Source: Brevibacillus sp. SYP-B805 (lineage in GTDB: Bacteria > Bacillota > Bacilli > Brevibacillales > Brevibacillaceae). From it: a stretch of 64,000 nucleotides of DNA. The notes under the pieces were generated by a model. The model had not been told where the DNA came from, searched no databases, and saw nothing but the letters and a program-made list of their open reading frames with translations. Below are positions 1 to 9,819 of the stretch, piece by piece. The stretch lies in assembly GCF_011059135.1 (NCBI RefSeq), contig NZ_JAALGD010000012.1, positions 1-64,000 of the forward strand, in the 5' to 3' direction. Made by a program: the position numbers and the translations under genes. Numbering within the stretch: position 1 is the stretch's first letter; each line of letters starts with the position of its first letter.

Positions 1-125
1 GCGGGCAGGTTGCCTACGTGTTACTCACCCGTCCGCCGCTGGGGCCCGAAGGCCCCCGCTCGACTTGCATGTATTAGGCACGCCGCCAGCGTTCGTCCTG
101 AGCCAGGATCAAACTCTCCAATAAA
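1..125 (-). rRNA. rrs: 16S rRNA, 5' end only (partial)
   Basis: The reverse complement carries the universal 16S 5' primer site (complement of 101-117) followed by the conserved start of helix 6 and the first variable region. The mature 5' end is placed near 125 by analogy with Bacillus 16S. The gene runs off the left edge of the window. The sequence after the first variable loop is Brevibacillus-like, but about 120 bases cannot fix a genus. Confidence 0.97.
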
Positions 126-189
126 TCGAAAGATATTGATCAAAGCTTCATTCTCAAAAAGAATGACTTGGCTCGCTTCACGCGTTCGC

Positions 190-209
190 TGTTCAGTTTT
201 CAAAGAGCA
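190..209 (-). promoter_or_regulatory. rRNA leader boxA-type antitermination element
   Basis: On the minus strand this reads as the conserved leader motif TGCTCTTTGAAAACTGAACA, found between the promoter and the 16S gene in Bacillus-type rRNA operons, where Nus factors bind to prevent premature termination. It lies 65 bases upstream of the mature 16S end. Confidence 0.75.
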
Positions 210-230
210 TTGAATTTCAACAACTCTTAT

Positions 231-259
231 ATAATATCAAGTTGTTGATCGTTTGTCAA
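231..259 (-). promoter_or_regulatory. rRNA operon promoter P2
   Basis: Minus-strand -35 TTGACA (254-259) and -10 TATTAT (231-236) with a 17-bp spacer. It sits directly upstream of the boxA leader, so it is the gene-proximal rRNA promoter. Confidence 0.85.
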
Positions 260-381
260 CACTTTTTTTGATGTCGACAAAATCGACAGCGGCTTTACTA
301 ATTTACCACATCGCTTTCCCATTGAGCAAGTGGGAATGTTGCCGCTCTTGTTTTCGCCTCGTTACGAAGCGAACGAGAATT

Positions 382-410
382 AATATACCACCGTTGCCTG
401 CCGTGTGCAA
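382..410 (-). promoter_or_regulatory. rRNA operon promoter P1 (upstream, tandem)
   Basis: Minus-strand -35 TTGCAC (405-410) and -10 TATATT (382-387), spacer 17 bp, about 150 bp upstream of P2. Tandem promoters are usual for rRNA operons in Bacilli. The stretch between P1 and P2 contains no gene. Confidence 0.6.
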
Positions 411-423
411 GCACAAAATATGG

Positions 424-454
424 AAAAACGCCCGACGCAAGGTCAGGCGTTTTT
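424..454 (-). terminator. Intrinsic terminator of lysS
   Basis: A 13-bp stem with one mismatch (424-436 with 442-454), loop GCAAG, flanked by A/T runs on both sides. It lies 20 bases after the lysS stop and just before the rRNA promoters, so it insulates the two units. Confidence 0.8.
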
Positions 455-474
455 CGTTTCTTTTCCCGAACGGA

Positions 475-2019
<1,545 letters not shown>

Positions 2020-2049
2020 CTAAGGTTGTCCGCATGCGCATAACGACAT

Positions 2050-2075
2050 GGCGTACCCAATGGTTCAGGTACGCC
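2050..2075 (-). other. Hairpin between greA and lysS
   Basis: Perfect 8-bp inverted repeat (GGCGTACC 2050-2057, GGTACGCC 2068-2075) in the greA-lysS gap. It has no T-run on the transcribed strand, so it may be a processing or stability element, or a weak terminator. Confidence 0.4.
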
Positions 2076-2085
2076 TTTCCGCAAC

Positions 2086-2562
2086 TTACAGTTTAATATC
2101 GAGAATTTCGTATTGAATGACGCCGGCAGGAACGTGTACGTCCACGATCGCCCCTTTTGCTTTGCCAAGAAGCGCCTGGCCGACCGGAGATTCGTTGGAA
2201 ATCTTGTTGTTCATCGGGTCGGATTCGGCGGAACCGACGATCGTATACTCGACCACGTCGCCGAATTCCAGGTCCTTCAGGCGAACGGTCGCCCCCACGC
2301 TGACGACACCGGTATCGACATCTTCATTGGTAATGATGCGGGCGTTGCGCAACATTTTTTCCAGCGTCAGAATCCGGCCCTCGATAAACGCCTGTTCATT
2401 CTTCGCCTCTTCATATTCGGAGTTCTCGCTGATATCGCCATAGCTAATCGCTTCCTTGATGCGAGCAGCCACCTCTTTGCGCTTAACCGTTTTCAAATCT
2501 TCCAGCTCTTGCTCCAGCTTCGCCAAACCTTCGGGTGTAAGAATCACTTCTTTTTCAGACAT
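2086..2562 (-). CDS. greA: Transcription elongation factor GreA
   Basis: Rescues backtracked RNA polymerase by stimulating cleavage of the transcript 3' end. The 158-residue length is standard. The N-terminal coiled coil (about 1-75) carries the acidic tip in [11 protein letters not shown], whose Asp and Glu coordinate the catalytic Mg in known GreA proteins; the rest is the FKBP-like RNA polymerase-binding domain. The ATG at 2562 follows a GGGGG ribosome-binding site; the longer open frame upstream is non-coding leader. Two promoter candidates and a leader hairpin lie upstream. Confidence 0.97.
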   Translation of the reverse strand: MSEKEVILTPEGLAKLEQELEDLKTVKRKEVAARIKEAISYGDISENSEYEEAKNEQAFIEGRILTLEKMLRNARIITNEDVDTGVVSVGATVRLKDLEFGDVVEYTIVGSAESDPMNNKISNESPVGQALLGKAKGAIVDVHVPAGVIQYEILDIKL

Positions 2563-2641
2563 CGTTAATTCCCCCGTTTGTCTAAATTCAATTCCTAATC
2601 CTGTACAAAAGTACAAAGGATTATATGTAGTTTTTGGTCTG

Positions 2642-2669
2642 ATTATACAAAAGGGACGGGCGTAGTCAG
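2642..2669 (-). promoter_or_regulatory. Proximal greA promoter candidate
   Basis: Minus-strand -10 TATAAT (2642-2647) with a 16-bp spacer to a -35 of CTGACT (2664-2669). The -10 is perfect and the -35 moderate. Confidence 0.5.
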
Positions 2670-2684
2670 GCTGGGTCATAGGTA

Positions 2685-2709
2685 AAGCTGCCAGAATGTC
2701 TGGCAGCTT
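2685..2709 (-). terminator. Leader hairpin / terminator between dusB and greA
   Basis: Perfect 11-bp stem (2685-2695 with 2699-2709) with a 3-base loop, followed on the minus strand only by TTTACC. It lies just downstream of a consensus promoter (2729-2757), so it could terminate dusB readthrough and also attenuate transcripts from that promoter. Confidence 0.5.
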
Positions 2710-2717
2710 CGATGCGA

Positions 2718-2757
2718 TAATACGACGTATTATAGGATATGAACGCATCCTTGTCAA
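2718..2757 (-). promoter_or_regulatory. Consensus promoter overlapped by a 17-bp palindrome
   Basis: Minus-strand -35 TTGACA (2752-2757), 17-bp spacer, -10 TATAAT (2729-2734): a perfect sigma-A match. The palindrome ATAATACG-A-CGTATTAT (2718-2734) covers the -10 and the likely start site, an ideal position for a repressor operator. The promoter begins 14 bases after the dusB stop and points to greA. Confidence 0.7.
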
Positions 2758-2770
2758 TGTCTGGAATGTC

Positions 2771-3805
2771 CTAGTAGGTGACTGCCTCCATTTGCTCCGA
2801 ATCCGCGATATCTTCGGACGCTTCCGGCCGATTTTCGACCCATTCGACATAATCCAACAAAACCCGACGCAGTTCTTCCTCCGTCTCCACGGCATTGATG
2901 AGATTTTTCGTGTGGGTGGCACCCGGCAGCCCTTTCAGGTACCAGGCTGCGTGCTTGCGCATCTCCAGCACGCCGACGCGCGGCCCCTTCAGCGCGATCA
3001 AGCGCTCGGCATGAAGGAGACAAATGTCGACCTTCTCGCGGGCAGTCGGTTCCGGCAGCAGCTCCCCTTTCGTCAGATACTGCACCGTCCGGTAGAGCAT
3101 CCACGGGTTGCCCAACGCGGCGCGGCCGATCATGACACCGTCACAGCCGGTCAGATCCAGCATGCGGCGGGCATCCTCCGGCGTTGCCACGTCGCCGTTC
3201 CCGATCACCGGGATGCTGACGGCTTCCTTTACGCGGCGAATCCAGTTCCAGTCCGCCTTTCCCTTGTACATCTGCACACGGGTGCGCCCGTGCACCGCGA
3301 TCGCCTGGCCGCCGGCGCGCTCGACAGCACGGGCGTTTTCAATCGCGTACAAGTGCTCTTCATCCCAACCGAGGCGCATTTTGACCGTGACGGGTTTTTC
3401 CACGGCATCCACCACGCTCGCGACCACCTCGTAAATCTTGTTCGGGTCGAGCAGAAGGCGGGCCCCCGCGTCGCAGCTTGTGATTTTGGGTACGGGGCAC
3501 CCCATATTAATATCGATAATATCCGCATTGGTATATTTGTCAACATATTTCGCCGCTTCGACAAGCGTCTCCTTGTCGCCGCCAAAAATCTGCAGGCTCA
3601 GCGGTTTTTCCCGCTCGTCGACAAACAGCATGTCCATGGTTTTCTTGTTGCCGTGCACAATCCCTTTGTCGCTGACCATCTCGGCACAAACCAGGCCCGT
3701 GCCGAATTCTTTTGCAATCAACCGGAAGGCGGGATTGCAGACGCCGGCCATCGGCGCGAGTACCACGTTGTTTTTCAGTTCAATGTTGCCGATTTTCAAA
3801 GTCAT
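2771..3805 (-). CDS. dusB: tRNA-dihydrouridine synthase B
   Basis: FMN-dependent enzyme that reduces uridine to dihydrouridine in the tRNA D-loop region. The 344-residue protein starts with the flavin-barrel segment VVLAPMAGV and carries the family signature INMGCP with the catalytic cysteine at about residue 103. The phosphate-binding stretch VIGNGDV and the C-terminal helical domain are also present. It follows the HTH gene in the fol cluster, the usual position in Bacilli. Start chosen at the first ATG, preceded by AGGGTGAAGAGAG. Confidence 0.95.
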   Translation of the reverse strand: MTLKIGNIELKNNVVLAPMAGVCNPAFRLIAKEFGTGLVCAEMVSDKGIVHGNKKTMDMLFVDEREKPLSLQIFGGDKETLVEAAKYVDKYTNADIIDINMGCPVPKITSCDAGARLLLDPNKIYEVVASVVDAVEKPVTVKMRLGWDEEHLYAIENARAVERAGGQAIAVHGRTRVQMYKGKADWNWIRRVKEAVSIPVIGNGDVATPEDARRMLDLTGCDGVMIGRAALGNPWMLYRTVQYLTKGELLPEPTAREKVDICLLHAERLIALKGPRVGVLEMRKHAAWYLKGLPGATHTKNLINAVETEEELRRVLLDYVEWVENRPEASEDIADSEQMEAVTY

Positions 3806-3858
3806 CTCTCTTCACCCTCCTTTTCGAGGCGGCATCTGTCGGACGTGGATCCGAAAGG

Positions 3859-4071
3859 TCATTTTTTATTTATAGCACACAATTCTTCATATTCAACCTG
3901 TAAAGTATTGGCGATCTTGCGCAGAATGGGCTCTGTCGGTTTGCGGGTCCCCCGCTCCAGAGAGCCGACAAAGGAGAGCGACACGCCCAATTCCTGCGCG
4001 AGCGATTGCTGCGTATGTCCTTTTAATTTGCGGAAAGATCGAATCCGGTTTCCCAGTCGAGCGTCCCCCAC
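3859..4071 (-). CDS. yazB: Small XRE-family DNA-binding protein (YazB-like)
   Basis: A 70-residue protein that is almost entirely one Cro/CI-type helix-turn-helix: the helices read THQQSLAQ-like then GVSLSFVGSLERG, followed by the conserved RKPT and the LxxIA segment. A single-domain XRE protein sits at this place between folK and dusB in Bacillus (yazB), hence the symbol. The start is GTG at 4071 behind AAAGGGGGTG, so it overlaps the end of folK by 49 bases. Target unknown. Confidence 0.8.
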   Translation of the reverse strand: MGDARLGNRIRSFRKLKGHTQQSLAQELGVSLSFVGSLERGTRKPTEPILRKIANTLQVEYEELCAINKK

Positions 4072-4559
4072 GTTTGCACCCCCTTTGCATCCTCAGCCAG
4101 GCGGATACATGCTTCGATTGTCTGTCCCCAAAACGGCAGCGGACCGCCGTGCCACACATCCGCAAGCGGCACCAGCACAAAGGCGCGACGGGTCATTTCC
4201 GGATGGGGAATCTGCAGGTGAGGCAGATCGATCCGCTCCTCTCCATAGAGCAGGATATCGATATCAATGGTCCGCGGCCCCCAGCGGACGGTTCGGACCC
4301 GCCCCAGTTCCTGTTCGACGGCAAGCACCGTTTCCAGCAGGGCAAGGGGGGGAAGCTCCGTTTCGATCGCCGCCACCATGTTGAGAAAGGCTCCCTGCTC
4401 CACATACCCCACCGGCTCCGTCTCGTAGACCTTGGACAAAGCCGTGACGGTAATGCCGGGAGCAGCCTGCAGCGCCTTCAATGCCCGCACAAGCTGCTGC
4501 TCACGTTCTCCCATATTGGAGCCTAACGCCAGATAAGCGCGTACTGCCATCTTATGCAT
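4023..4559 (-). CDS. folK: 6-hydroxymethyl-7,8-dihydropterin pyrophosphokinase
   Basis: Transfers pyrophosphate from ATP to hydroxymethyl-dihydropterin, the step before dihydropteroate synthase. The protein (about 178 aa) opens with YLALGSNMG and has the HPPK signature RWGPRTIDIDILLYG and the HPEMTRRAFVLVPL segment. The start at 4559 overlaps the folB stop; an alternative ATG lies at 4550, and either gives the normal N-terminus. Part of the fol operon (folP-folB-folK) with overlapping genes, so expression is translationally coupled. Confidence 0.95.
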   Translation of the reverse strand: MHKMAVRAYLALGSNMGEREQQLVRALKALQAAPGITVTALSKVYETEPVGYVEQGAFLNMVAAIETELPPLALLETVLAVEQELGRVRTVRWGPRTIDIDILLYGEERIDLPHLQIPHPEMTRRAFVLVPLADVWHGGPLPFWGQTIEACIRLAEDAKGVQTWGTLDWETGFDLSAN

Positions 4560-4920
4560 GTCCCTCTCTTCTGCGCACCAGCTCAACGGCCACGGCATCG
4601 TAATGCCCGTTGATCGGCGGATTGGGCTTCGTCACCTTCACTTTCACTTCCTGAAACGGAAAACGGGCCAAGAGCTGCCCCGCGATTCGTCCTGCCAGCG
4701 CCTCCACCAGCCGATACCGTTCCCCCTCGACGATCTCCCTGACGAGCCCAAACACTTCGGCGTAATTGACCGTGTCGGCCAGATCGTCGCTGTCGGCCGC
4801 CCTGGACAAGTCGAGGGAGAGCTCCAGATCGACGAGGAAGCGTTGGCCGAGTTCGGCTTCGGCCGGAAAAACTCCATGATAACCGTAAAACGACATGCGC
4901 TCCAAATAGATCTTGTCCAT
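4552..4920 (-). CDS. folB: Dihydroneopterin aldolase
   Basis: Converts dihydroneopterin to 6-hydroxymethyl-dihydropterin and glycolaldehyde. The 122-residue length is standard. The pterin-anchoring segment FYGYHGVFPAE near the N-terminus carries the conserved Glu, and the C-terminal KPNPPI motif carries the conserved lysine region. Its start lies 3 bases after the folP stop and its end overlaps folK. Confidence 0.95.
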   Translation of the reverse strand: MDKIYLERMSFYGYHGVFPAEAELGQRFLVDLELSLDLSRAADSDDLADTVNYAEVFGLVREIVEGERYRLVEALAGRIAGQLLARFPFQEVKVKVTKPNPPINGHYDAVAVELVRRREGHA

Positions 4921-4923
4921 GCG

Positions 4924-6108
4924 CTACGCCCTCCCCAGCATCGCATCCATCATGCGGGCCAGCCGTTTGATCTCCTTCACATCATGGACGCGCATAATGT
5001 GGCAGCCCTTGACGATGCCGAGGGCAACCGTGGCCGCCGTGCCTTCCAGCCGTTGATCCACCGGCAGGTCAAGAACGCGGCCGATCATGGATTTGCGCGA
5101 CGTACCGAGCAGGACCGGATAGCCTAGGGCGACCAGATCGTCCAGCCGGCGCATGACCTCCAGCTGCTGATCCAGGGTTTTGGCAAAACCGATCCCCGGG
5201 TCGAGAATGATCTTCTCCTCCGACAAGCCCGCTTTCCGGGCGATGCTCACCGATTCGCGCAGATCGCGGATCATGTCGGAGAAAAAGTCGGTGTAGTCGG
5301 CTGCTTCACGGTTGTGCATCAAAATGAGCGGAACGTCCCATTTCGCCGCAACCTCCGCGATGCGGGGCTCCCGCTTGGCTCCCCACACATCGTTGATAAT
5401 ATGGGCGCCCGCCGCGATAGCCTGCTCCGCCACCTCTGCCTTGTAGGTATCGACGGACAAGGGAACCGGACATTCCGCCGCGAGGGCACGGATGACCGGC
5501 AGGACACGATCCAGTTCTTCCTCCAGCCCGACCGGTTCCGCTCCCGGCCGCGTCGATTCGCCGCCGATGTCGAGTATGTCGGCTCCTGCCTCCACCAGCG
5601 CACGCGCATGGGCGAGCGCCTGCTCGACGCCAAAAAAGCGTCCGCCATCGGAAAACGAATCGGGCGTTACATTGACAATCCCCATCACCAGGGTGCGTTC
5701 GCCGATGGGCAGCAGATGATCGCGGCAGATCAGGTGTTTGCGTGCTGCCAACCGCTCCTTCTGCGCGAGGCATGCCGCTATTTCTTCCGCCAACTCCGCG
5801 CATGCCCCGGGCTTCTGCGCCAGCGTTGCAAGCGCATGCTGCAGCGATTCGCGGTTGGCCGCAATCAGCACGCGCACCCCTTCTTCCCCGGGAACAGCCG
5901 GAATCGGCGCAACCTCTCCGCCCTGTTCCTGCAGTGTTTGCGCAAGAACGGGAAGCGCCTGGGCCGATACCCGCTCCAGATGGAGCACAAGCGCCTCCGC
6001 TTTCTGCGCGAGGTGTCGGGCGGCTGCCGGTTCCAAACCGGAATGATGCAGCCGCAGGGCAAGATCTGCTGGCGACCCGGCGTGAATGAGATAAGGATTA
6101 TGCTTCAT
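4924..6108 (-). CDS. folP: Dihydropteroate synthase with a long N-terminal extension
   Basis: Condenses pABA with hydroxymethyl-dihydropterin pyrophosphate. The catalytic TIM barrel starts at about residue 138: VNVTPDSFSDGG, then GGESTRPGA, SVDTYKAEVA, NDVWG, DPGIGFAKT and GTSRKSMIG, all expected. Before it lie about 135 residues rich in Ala, Leu and Glu that are not part of the classical 270-280 aa enzyme. The ATG at 6108 is preferred over one at 6129 because AAAGGGG lies in front of it. The extension resembles that of some clostridial FolP proteins; its role is not evident. Confidence 0.93.
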   Translation of the reverse strand: MKHNPYLIHAGSPADLALRLHHSGLEPAAARHLAQKAEALVLHLERVSAQALPVLAQTLQEQGGEVAPIPAVPGEEGVRVLIAANRESLQHALATLAQKPGACAELAEEIAACLAQKERLAARKHLICRDHLLPIGERTLVMGIVNVTPDSFSDGGRFFGVEQALAHARALVEAGADILDIGGESTRPGAEPVGLEEELDRVLPVIRALAAECPVPLSVDTYKAEVAEQAIAAGAHIINDVWGAKREPRIAEVAAKWDVPLILMHNREAADYTDFFSDMIRDLRESVSIARKAGLSEEKIILDPGIGFAKTLDQQLEVMRRLDDLVALGYPVLLGTSRKSMIGRVLDLPVDQRLEGTAATVALGIVKGCHIMRVHDVKEIKRLARMMDAMLGRA

Positions 6109-6164
6109 CGTTTTCGTACCCCTTTTCATGTTGTCGATAGCATACCATAATCATCCATGTAATG

Positions 6165-7004
6165 CTATAGAACCACAGCCCTGCGATAGGCTTGCCGCAG
6201 TGCTTTCGTCCAGGCGCCGTACGCCTGCGGGAGCGTGGTGTCACCCACGGCGGCAACCGGCACGATCTCCTGAATGGCATTGGTGACGAACGCTTCTTCC
6301 GCCCCCAGCAGGTCCACCAGCGGATACCGCCCTTCCTCCACGGGCAGCCCCATCTCTTTCGCCAGGGAAAGGACAAACCCGCGGGTGACCCCTTCCAGCA
6401 TCCCCGTGTCCGCAGACGGCGTAAATAACCGGCCGTCCTTCACCCAGAACACATTGCTGACGATCCCTTCACACACATGGCCGTCATGGGTGAGAAACAG
6501 CCCTTCCACCCCCGGATCGGAACCGGTTTCCTGCTTGGCCAGCGCGTTGTTGAGAAAACTGTGCGTCTTGTGCCTCCTGAGTCCCTCCGGCGTCTGCCGG
6601 GGGATGGAAACCGGCTGCAGCCGCTTCGGCACAGGGGGCTCGGCAAGCGGCGCCACCTGCTTGACGAAGATAAACAAGGATGGATGTGCATACGGCCCGC
6701 CGGTCAGACCGATCCCTTCCGCTCCGCCTGTGACGCTGAGCCGCACGTACGCATCATCCAGACCGTTGGCCGCCACGGTTTGCAGGATCGCTTCCGCCAG
6801 CCCCTCTTCCGTCCAGGGGTGTTGGATCCGCAGCGCCGATAACCCGGCGGCGAGCCGGGCATAGTGTTCCCGCCACAAAAACAAGCGGCGGTTATATACG
6901 CGTACCGTTTCAAACAAGCCGACGCCGTACAGAAAGCCGTGATCCATCACGGAGACGGTGGCTTTTTCGGCCGCGACAAGCTGTCCGTTGGCATAGATAA
7001 GCAT
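6165..7004 (-). CDS. pabC: Aminodeoxychorismate lyase (class IV PLP enzyme)
   Basis: Splits 4-amino-4-deoxychorismate to pABA and pyruvate. The 279-residue fold-type IV PLP protein shows the N-terminal GxFETVRVYN segment, the PLP-binding lysine at about residue 146 (RRHKTHSFLNN), and the EGIVSNVFWV motif with the conserved glutamate. A branched-chain aminotransferase or D-amino acid transaminase is the main alternative, but adjacency to folP favours pabC. It is separated from pabA by tatC, tatA, phoX and a GGDEF/EAL gene, which is unusual. Confidence 0.88.
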   Translation of the reverse strand: MLIYANGQLVAAEKATVSVMDHGFLYGVGLFETVRVYNRRLFLWREHYARLAAGLSALRIQHPWTEEGLAEAILQTVAANGLDDAYVRLSVTGGAEGIGLTGGPYAHPSLFIFVKQVAPLAEPPVPKRLQPVSIPRQTPEGLRRHKTHSFLNNALAKQETGSDPGVEGLFLTHDGHVCEGIVSNVFWVKDGRLFTPSADTGMLEGVTRGFVLSLAKEMGLPVEEGRYPLVDLLGAEEAFVTNAIQEIVPVAAVGDTTLPQAYGAWTKALRQAYRRAVVL

Positions 7005-7053
7005 GCTCTCTCTCCTGACCTTTAGGTCTTTTGAGAACGATCATACCATATCC

Positions 7054-7788
7054 TTACCCGATCAGAGCAGACCTCGATTCACCTTTTTCCATGCGTTTGC
7101 GGTGAACGATGCGGGATATGGCAACGCTTATTTCGTAAAGGACCAGCAGCGGAATGATGACCAGTACATCGGAGACGAAATCGGGCGGCGTAATCGTAAT
7201 GGAGATGATCGTCAACAGAAAATACGCCGGACGCCTTATGTTTGCCAATCGCTCAGGGTTCAAAATACCGATATGGGTCAAAAACAGCACAACGACGGGC
7301 AGCTCAAACACCAGCGCAACCGGCAGGCAGACGTTCACCATAAACGTAAAATAATCGTTCGCCGTAATCTGTACATTGAAATTGCCCTGGGACAACCCGA
7401 GCACAAATTGATACATCATGGGAAACAGGATTTTGTAGGCAAAACAAAGGCCGATGACAAAGAGCAGGAACAGGGCAGGAATGTACATCAGCGTCACCTG
7501 CCGCTCCCTTTGCGTTAACGCCGGCTCCACAAAGCGCCAGATCTGATAGGCGGCTACCGGAACCGTGATGACGATGGCGCCGATTCCCGACAGCTTCATA
7601 TAGATGGAGAGGATATCGGTTGGACCGAGAATCGTGAGCGCTTCCTTTGAACCCGCTGCCAAAAAGTCGTAGATATGGTCCACAAACAGAAAACAGCCGA
7701 TCAGACTGACAAGAAACGTTCCCAGGGTCATCAGAATTCGCTTGCGCAGATCGGCAACATGCTCCAGGATATGCATGGGCTGACCCAT
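7054..7788 (-). CDS. tatC: Twin-arginine translocase subunit TatC
   Basis: Receptor subunit of the Tat system, which exports folded proteins. The 244-residue protein has six predicted membrane segments and the conserved N-terminal cytoplasmic segment HVADLRKRI, the region that binds the RR signal. The periplasmic-loop motif VEPALTQRERQ is also present. Start at 7788 behind AAGGAGGAGG. It lies downstream of tatA with a terminator hairpin between them, an arrangement expected to lower TatC relative to TatA. Confidence 0.95.
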   Translation of the reverse strand: MGQPMHILEHVADLRKRILMTLGTFLVSLIGCFLFVDHIYDFLAAGSKEALTILGPTDILSIYMKLSGIGAIVITVPVAAYQIWRFVEPALTQRERQVTLMYIPALFLLFVIGLCFAYKILFPMMYQFVLGLSQGNFNVQITANDYFTFMVNVCLPVALVFELPVVVLFLTHIGILNPERLANIRRPAYFLLTIISITITPPDFVSDVLVIIPLLVLYEISVAISRIVHRKRMEKGESRSALIG

Positions 7789-7812
7789 TCAGCCTCCTCC
7801 TTTCTTGGGCGG

Positions 7813-7843
7813 AAAAAGGTAGTGCGCCGACACGCACTACCTT
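7813..7843 (-). terminator. Terminator or attenuator between tatA and tatC
   Basis: Perfect 11-bp stem (7816-7826 with 7833-7843) and a 6-base loop, followed on the minus strand by a U-run. Placed 8 bases after the tatA stop and 25 bases before the tatC start, it should let only part of transcription reach tatC. Confidence 0.85.
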
Positions 7844-7851
7844 CCTTTGCC

Positions 7852-8037
7852 TTACGCTTCTTTCGTTTCCTTCCGCTCACTCTCGTCGTCTTTGGTCAAG
7901 TCTTTGGCAGCCGTCTTGAACTCCGTTAACGTACGTCCGAACGCTCTGCCGATCTCCGGCAATTTGCTTGGCCCGAATATCACCAGGGCGATGATCAAGA
8001 TCAATATTAACCCGGGAATGCCGATGCTGGATAACAT
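7852..8037 (-). CDS. tatA: Twin-arginine translocase subunit TatA
   Basis: Pore-forming component of the Tat translocase. The 61-residue protein has a short N-terminus, one membrane helix (about 6-20), the FGPSKLPE hinge, and an amphipathic helix followed by a charged tail, the standard TatA layout. Gram-positive minimal systems use one bifunctional TatA with TatC, which fits here. It lies 17 bases after phoX. Confidence 0.95.
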   Translation of the reverse strand: MLSSIGIPGLILILIIALVIFGPSKLPEIGRAFGRTLTEFKTAAKDLTKDDESERKETKEA

Positions 8038-8054
8038 GTGTGGTCACACTTCCT

Positions 8055-9707
8055 TTACGCCTGGAAGCCGGTGATCGCGATGACGCCTGGCAGGGCTACC
8101 GCGTTGCCGCCTTTGGGCCAATGGCTGGTTGGCTGATCGTAGGCCTTCAGATTTTCACCTGGATGCTGGACAGACAGGAACAGGGTGGTCTCATCGGGGG
8201 TAAACCACGGACCTGTCATTTCCGCACCCACCGGCGCTGACGCGAATTGATACGCCTCCCCTTTGTTCGAGCCGCTCGTCGGGATGTAAAACACCCCGTT
8301 ATTCCCGAACGTTTTGTAAATGCCGCTGTTCATCGAGGCAGACGAGATATCCGTCACCACCCAGAGATTGCCAGCGCTGTCGAAGGCCAGGTTATCCGGG
8401 GCAGCAAATCCGCTTTGCGGGCCTCCTGTGGCGAAAATTTCGAAGCTGAACTCTTCTGCGGCATGATTATTGTCACGCTCGAACAGCCGGACAATATGGC
8501 CGTAAAAATTGCCGTGCTTGGCGTTGTTCGTCATCGAGATGAAAATGCTGCCGTCAATCGGATGGACCTCCACATCTTCCGGACGATCCATCGGCGTTGC
8601 TCCAACGGTTTTGGCCGCTTCCCGACAGTTGATCAGCACATCGGCTTGTGATTGGAAGAGCGGTTTGTTCTCTTTGCCGACCGCTTTTTGCAATGCTTCA
8701 TTGGTGGCCAAATCAAGCGCAATCCATTGGCCTTTGCCGAAATTGGCGACATACAGCGTACCTTCTTCCAGCAGCTTGGAGTTGCCTTTGCCTGCCTTCG
8801 GATCATACTTGCCTTTGGATACATATTTATAGACGTATTGATCGTTTGCATCGTCGCCCATATAGACCACCAGCTGACCGGTGGAGGCAATCACCATCGC
8901 GGTGTTTTCATGGGAGAAGCGGCCCAGCGCCGTATGCTTCTTGGGCGTCGATTTCGGATCGAACGGATCGACTTCGATTACCCAGCCGTAATGTGTCTCA
9001 TCCGGCAGTTTGCACTCTTCCACGACGCTTTGGAAATTCTCCTCACAGGAGAGAATGGTGTTCCACATGGTGACACCGCCCGAGCAGTTGGCAAACGTAC
9101 CCGTTACCTCTTTGATCACGGATGCTGCCGGACCTGTCATCACATGCTTGGTCAAGCCGGTTACGCGACGGCCGTAAGGGGAGTTGGAGACCAGCTGCCA
9201 CCTGCCATTCTCCTTCTTCACCTCGATGACAGAACCACCCAAGGCATACAAATAATTCCGGATTTGTTCGGCTGTGCGCTGGTTGTTTTTCGGATCGGCG
9301 TTCAAATTATCATAGCCGGTCACGTAATACTCCAGTTCTCCGAGATATTCGTGGTTGACCCAGAGCAATCCGTGATCATTTTTGCCTTCGATAGGCAAAA
9401 AGCAGGTAAAGTCCGCATTGAAACCGAACGTATCGCCTGCCGCATTGATTTTATCGCCGTAGACGGCAATCACATCGTAGCGAAATCCATCAGGAAGCAC
9501 GACATCGTCTTTGTTGGTCGGTTTGATCGGATGAAATTTGGGGGTAAACTTTTTCCTTTTGGCAGTATCCAGCCCAAAGAGGTGATCTGCTGTTTTCCCC
9601 GAGATGGATTCCCCACTGGCCAGCGCCGGAATGCCAGTCGTCAATGAAACCAGTGCCGCTGTCCCCGCTCCCAGATACGTCAAAAACTGTCGGCGATTCA
9701 CGTCCAT
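8055..9707 (-). CDS. phoX: PhoX-type alkaline phosphatase, Tat-exported
   Basis: Secreted phosphatase or phosphodiesterase of the PhoX (DUF839) family, active with Ca and Fe in known members. The 550-residue precursor has a clear Tat signal: RRQFL at residues 5-9, a hydrophobic stretch and an ALA cleavage region near 28-30. The body contains the family segments ADFTCFLP, LLWVNHE, NCSGGVT, SCEENF and DRPEDVEVHP. It heads an operon with tatA and tatC, as phoD does with its own Tat genes in B. subtilis, so this Tat pair is probably dedicated to PhoX. A four-repeat Pho box upstream indicates induction by phosphate starvation. Confidence 0.9.
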   Translation of the reverse strand: MDVNRRQFLTYLGAGTAALVSLTTGIPALASGESISGKTADHLFGLDTAKRKKFTPKFHPIKPTNKDDVVLPDGFRYDVIAVYGDKINAAGDTFGFNADFTCFLPIEGKNDHGLLWVNHEYLGELEYYVTGYDNLNADPKNNQRTAEQIRNYLYALGGSVIEVKKENGRWQLVSNSPYGRRVTGLTKHVMTGPAASVIKEVTGTFANCSGGVTMWNTILSCEENFQSVVEECKLPDETHYGWVIEVDPFDPKSTPKKHTALGRFSHENTAMVIASTGQLVVYMGDDANDQYVYKYVSKGKYDPKAGKGNSKLLEEGTLYVANFGKGQWIALDLATNEALQKAVGKENKPLFQSQADVLINCREAAKTVGATPMDRPEDVEVHPIDGSIFISMTNNAKHGNFYGHIVRLFERDNNHAAEEFSFEIFATGGPQSGFAAPDNLAFDSAGNLWVVTDISSASMNSGIYKTFGNNGVFYIPTSGSNKGEAYQFASAPVGAEMTGPWFTPDETTLFLSVQHPGENLKAYDQPTSHWPKGGNAVALPGVIAITGFQA

Positions 9708-9761
9708 CGTTTTCTCGCTCCTCTCTGAATTGTAGAAAAACGCGGAAGATTTTCCCTTTTT

Positions 9762-9815
9762 ATTGTAGGCGCAATAGGTAGAAGCTTGGTTAACGATGGT
9801 TTAAGAGTTTGTTAA
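9762..9815 (-). promoter_or_regulatory. phoX promoter with a four-repeat Pho box (PhoP)
   Basis: On the minus strand four hexamers lie exactly 11 bp apart: TTAACA (9810-9815), TTAAAC (9799-9804), TTAACC (9788-9793) and TCTACC (9777-9782). This is the spacing and near-consensus sequence of PhoP boxes in Bacillus. A -10 TACAAT follows at 9762-9767 with no good -35, as expected for a PhoP-activated promoter. Confidence 0.75.
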
Positions 9816-9819
9816 AATA

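Noticed and set aside
2696-4384. 562-residue open frame on the plus strand opposite dusB and folK
   Set aside because: It is the complement of real genes; the sequence looks like random translation of GC-rich DNA and has no ribosome site or known motif.
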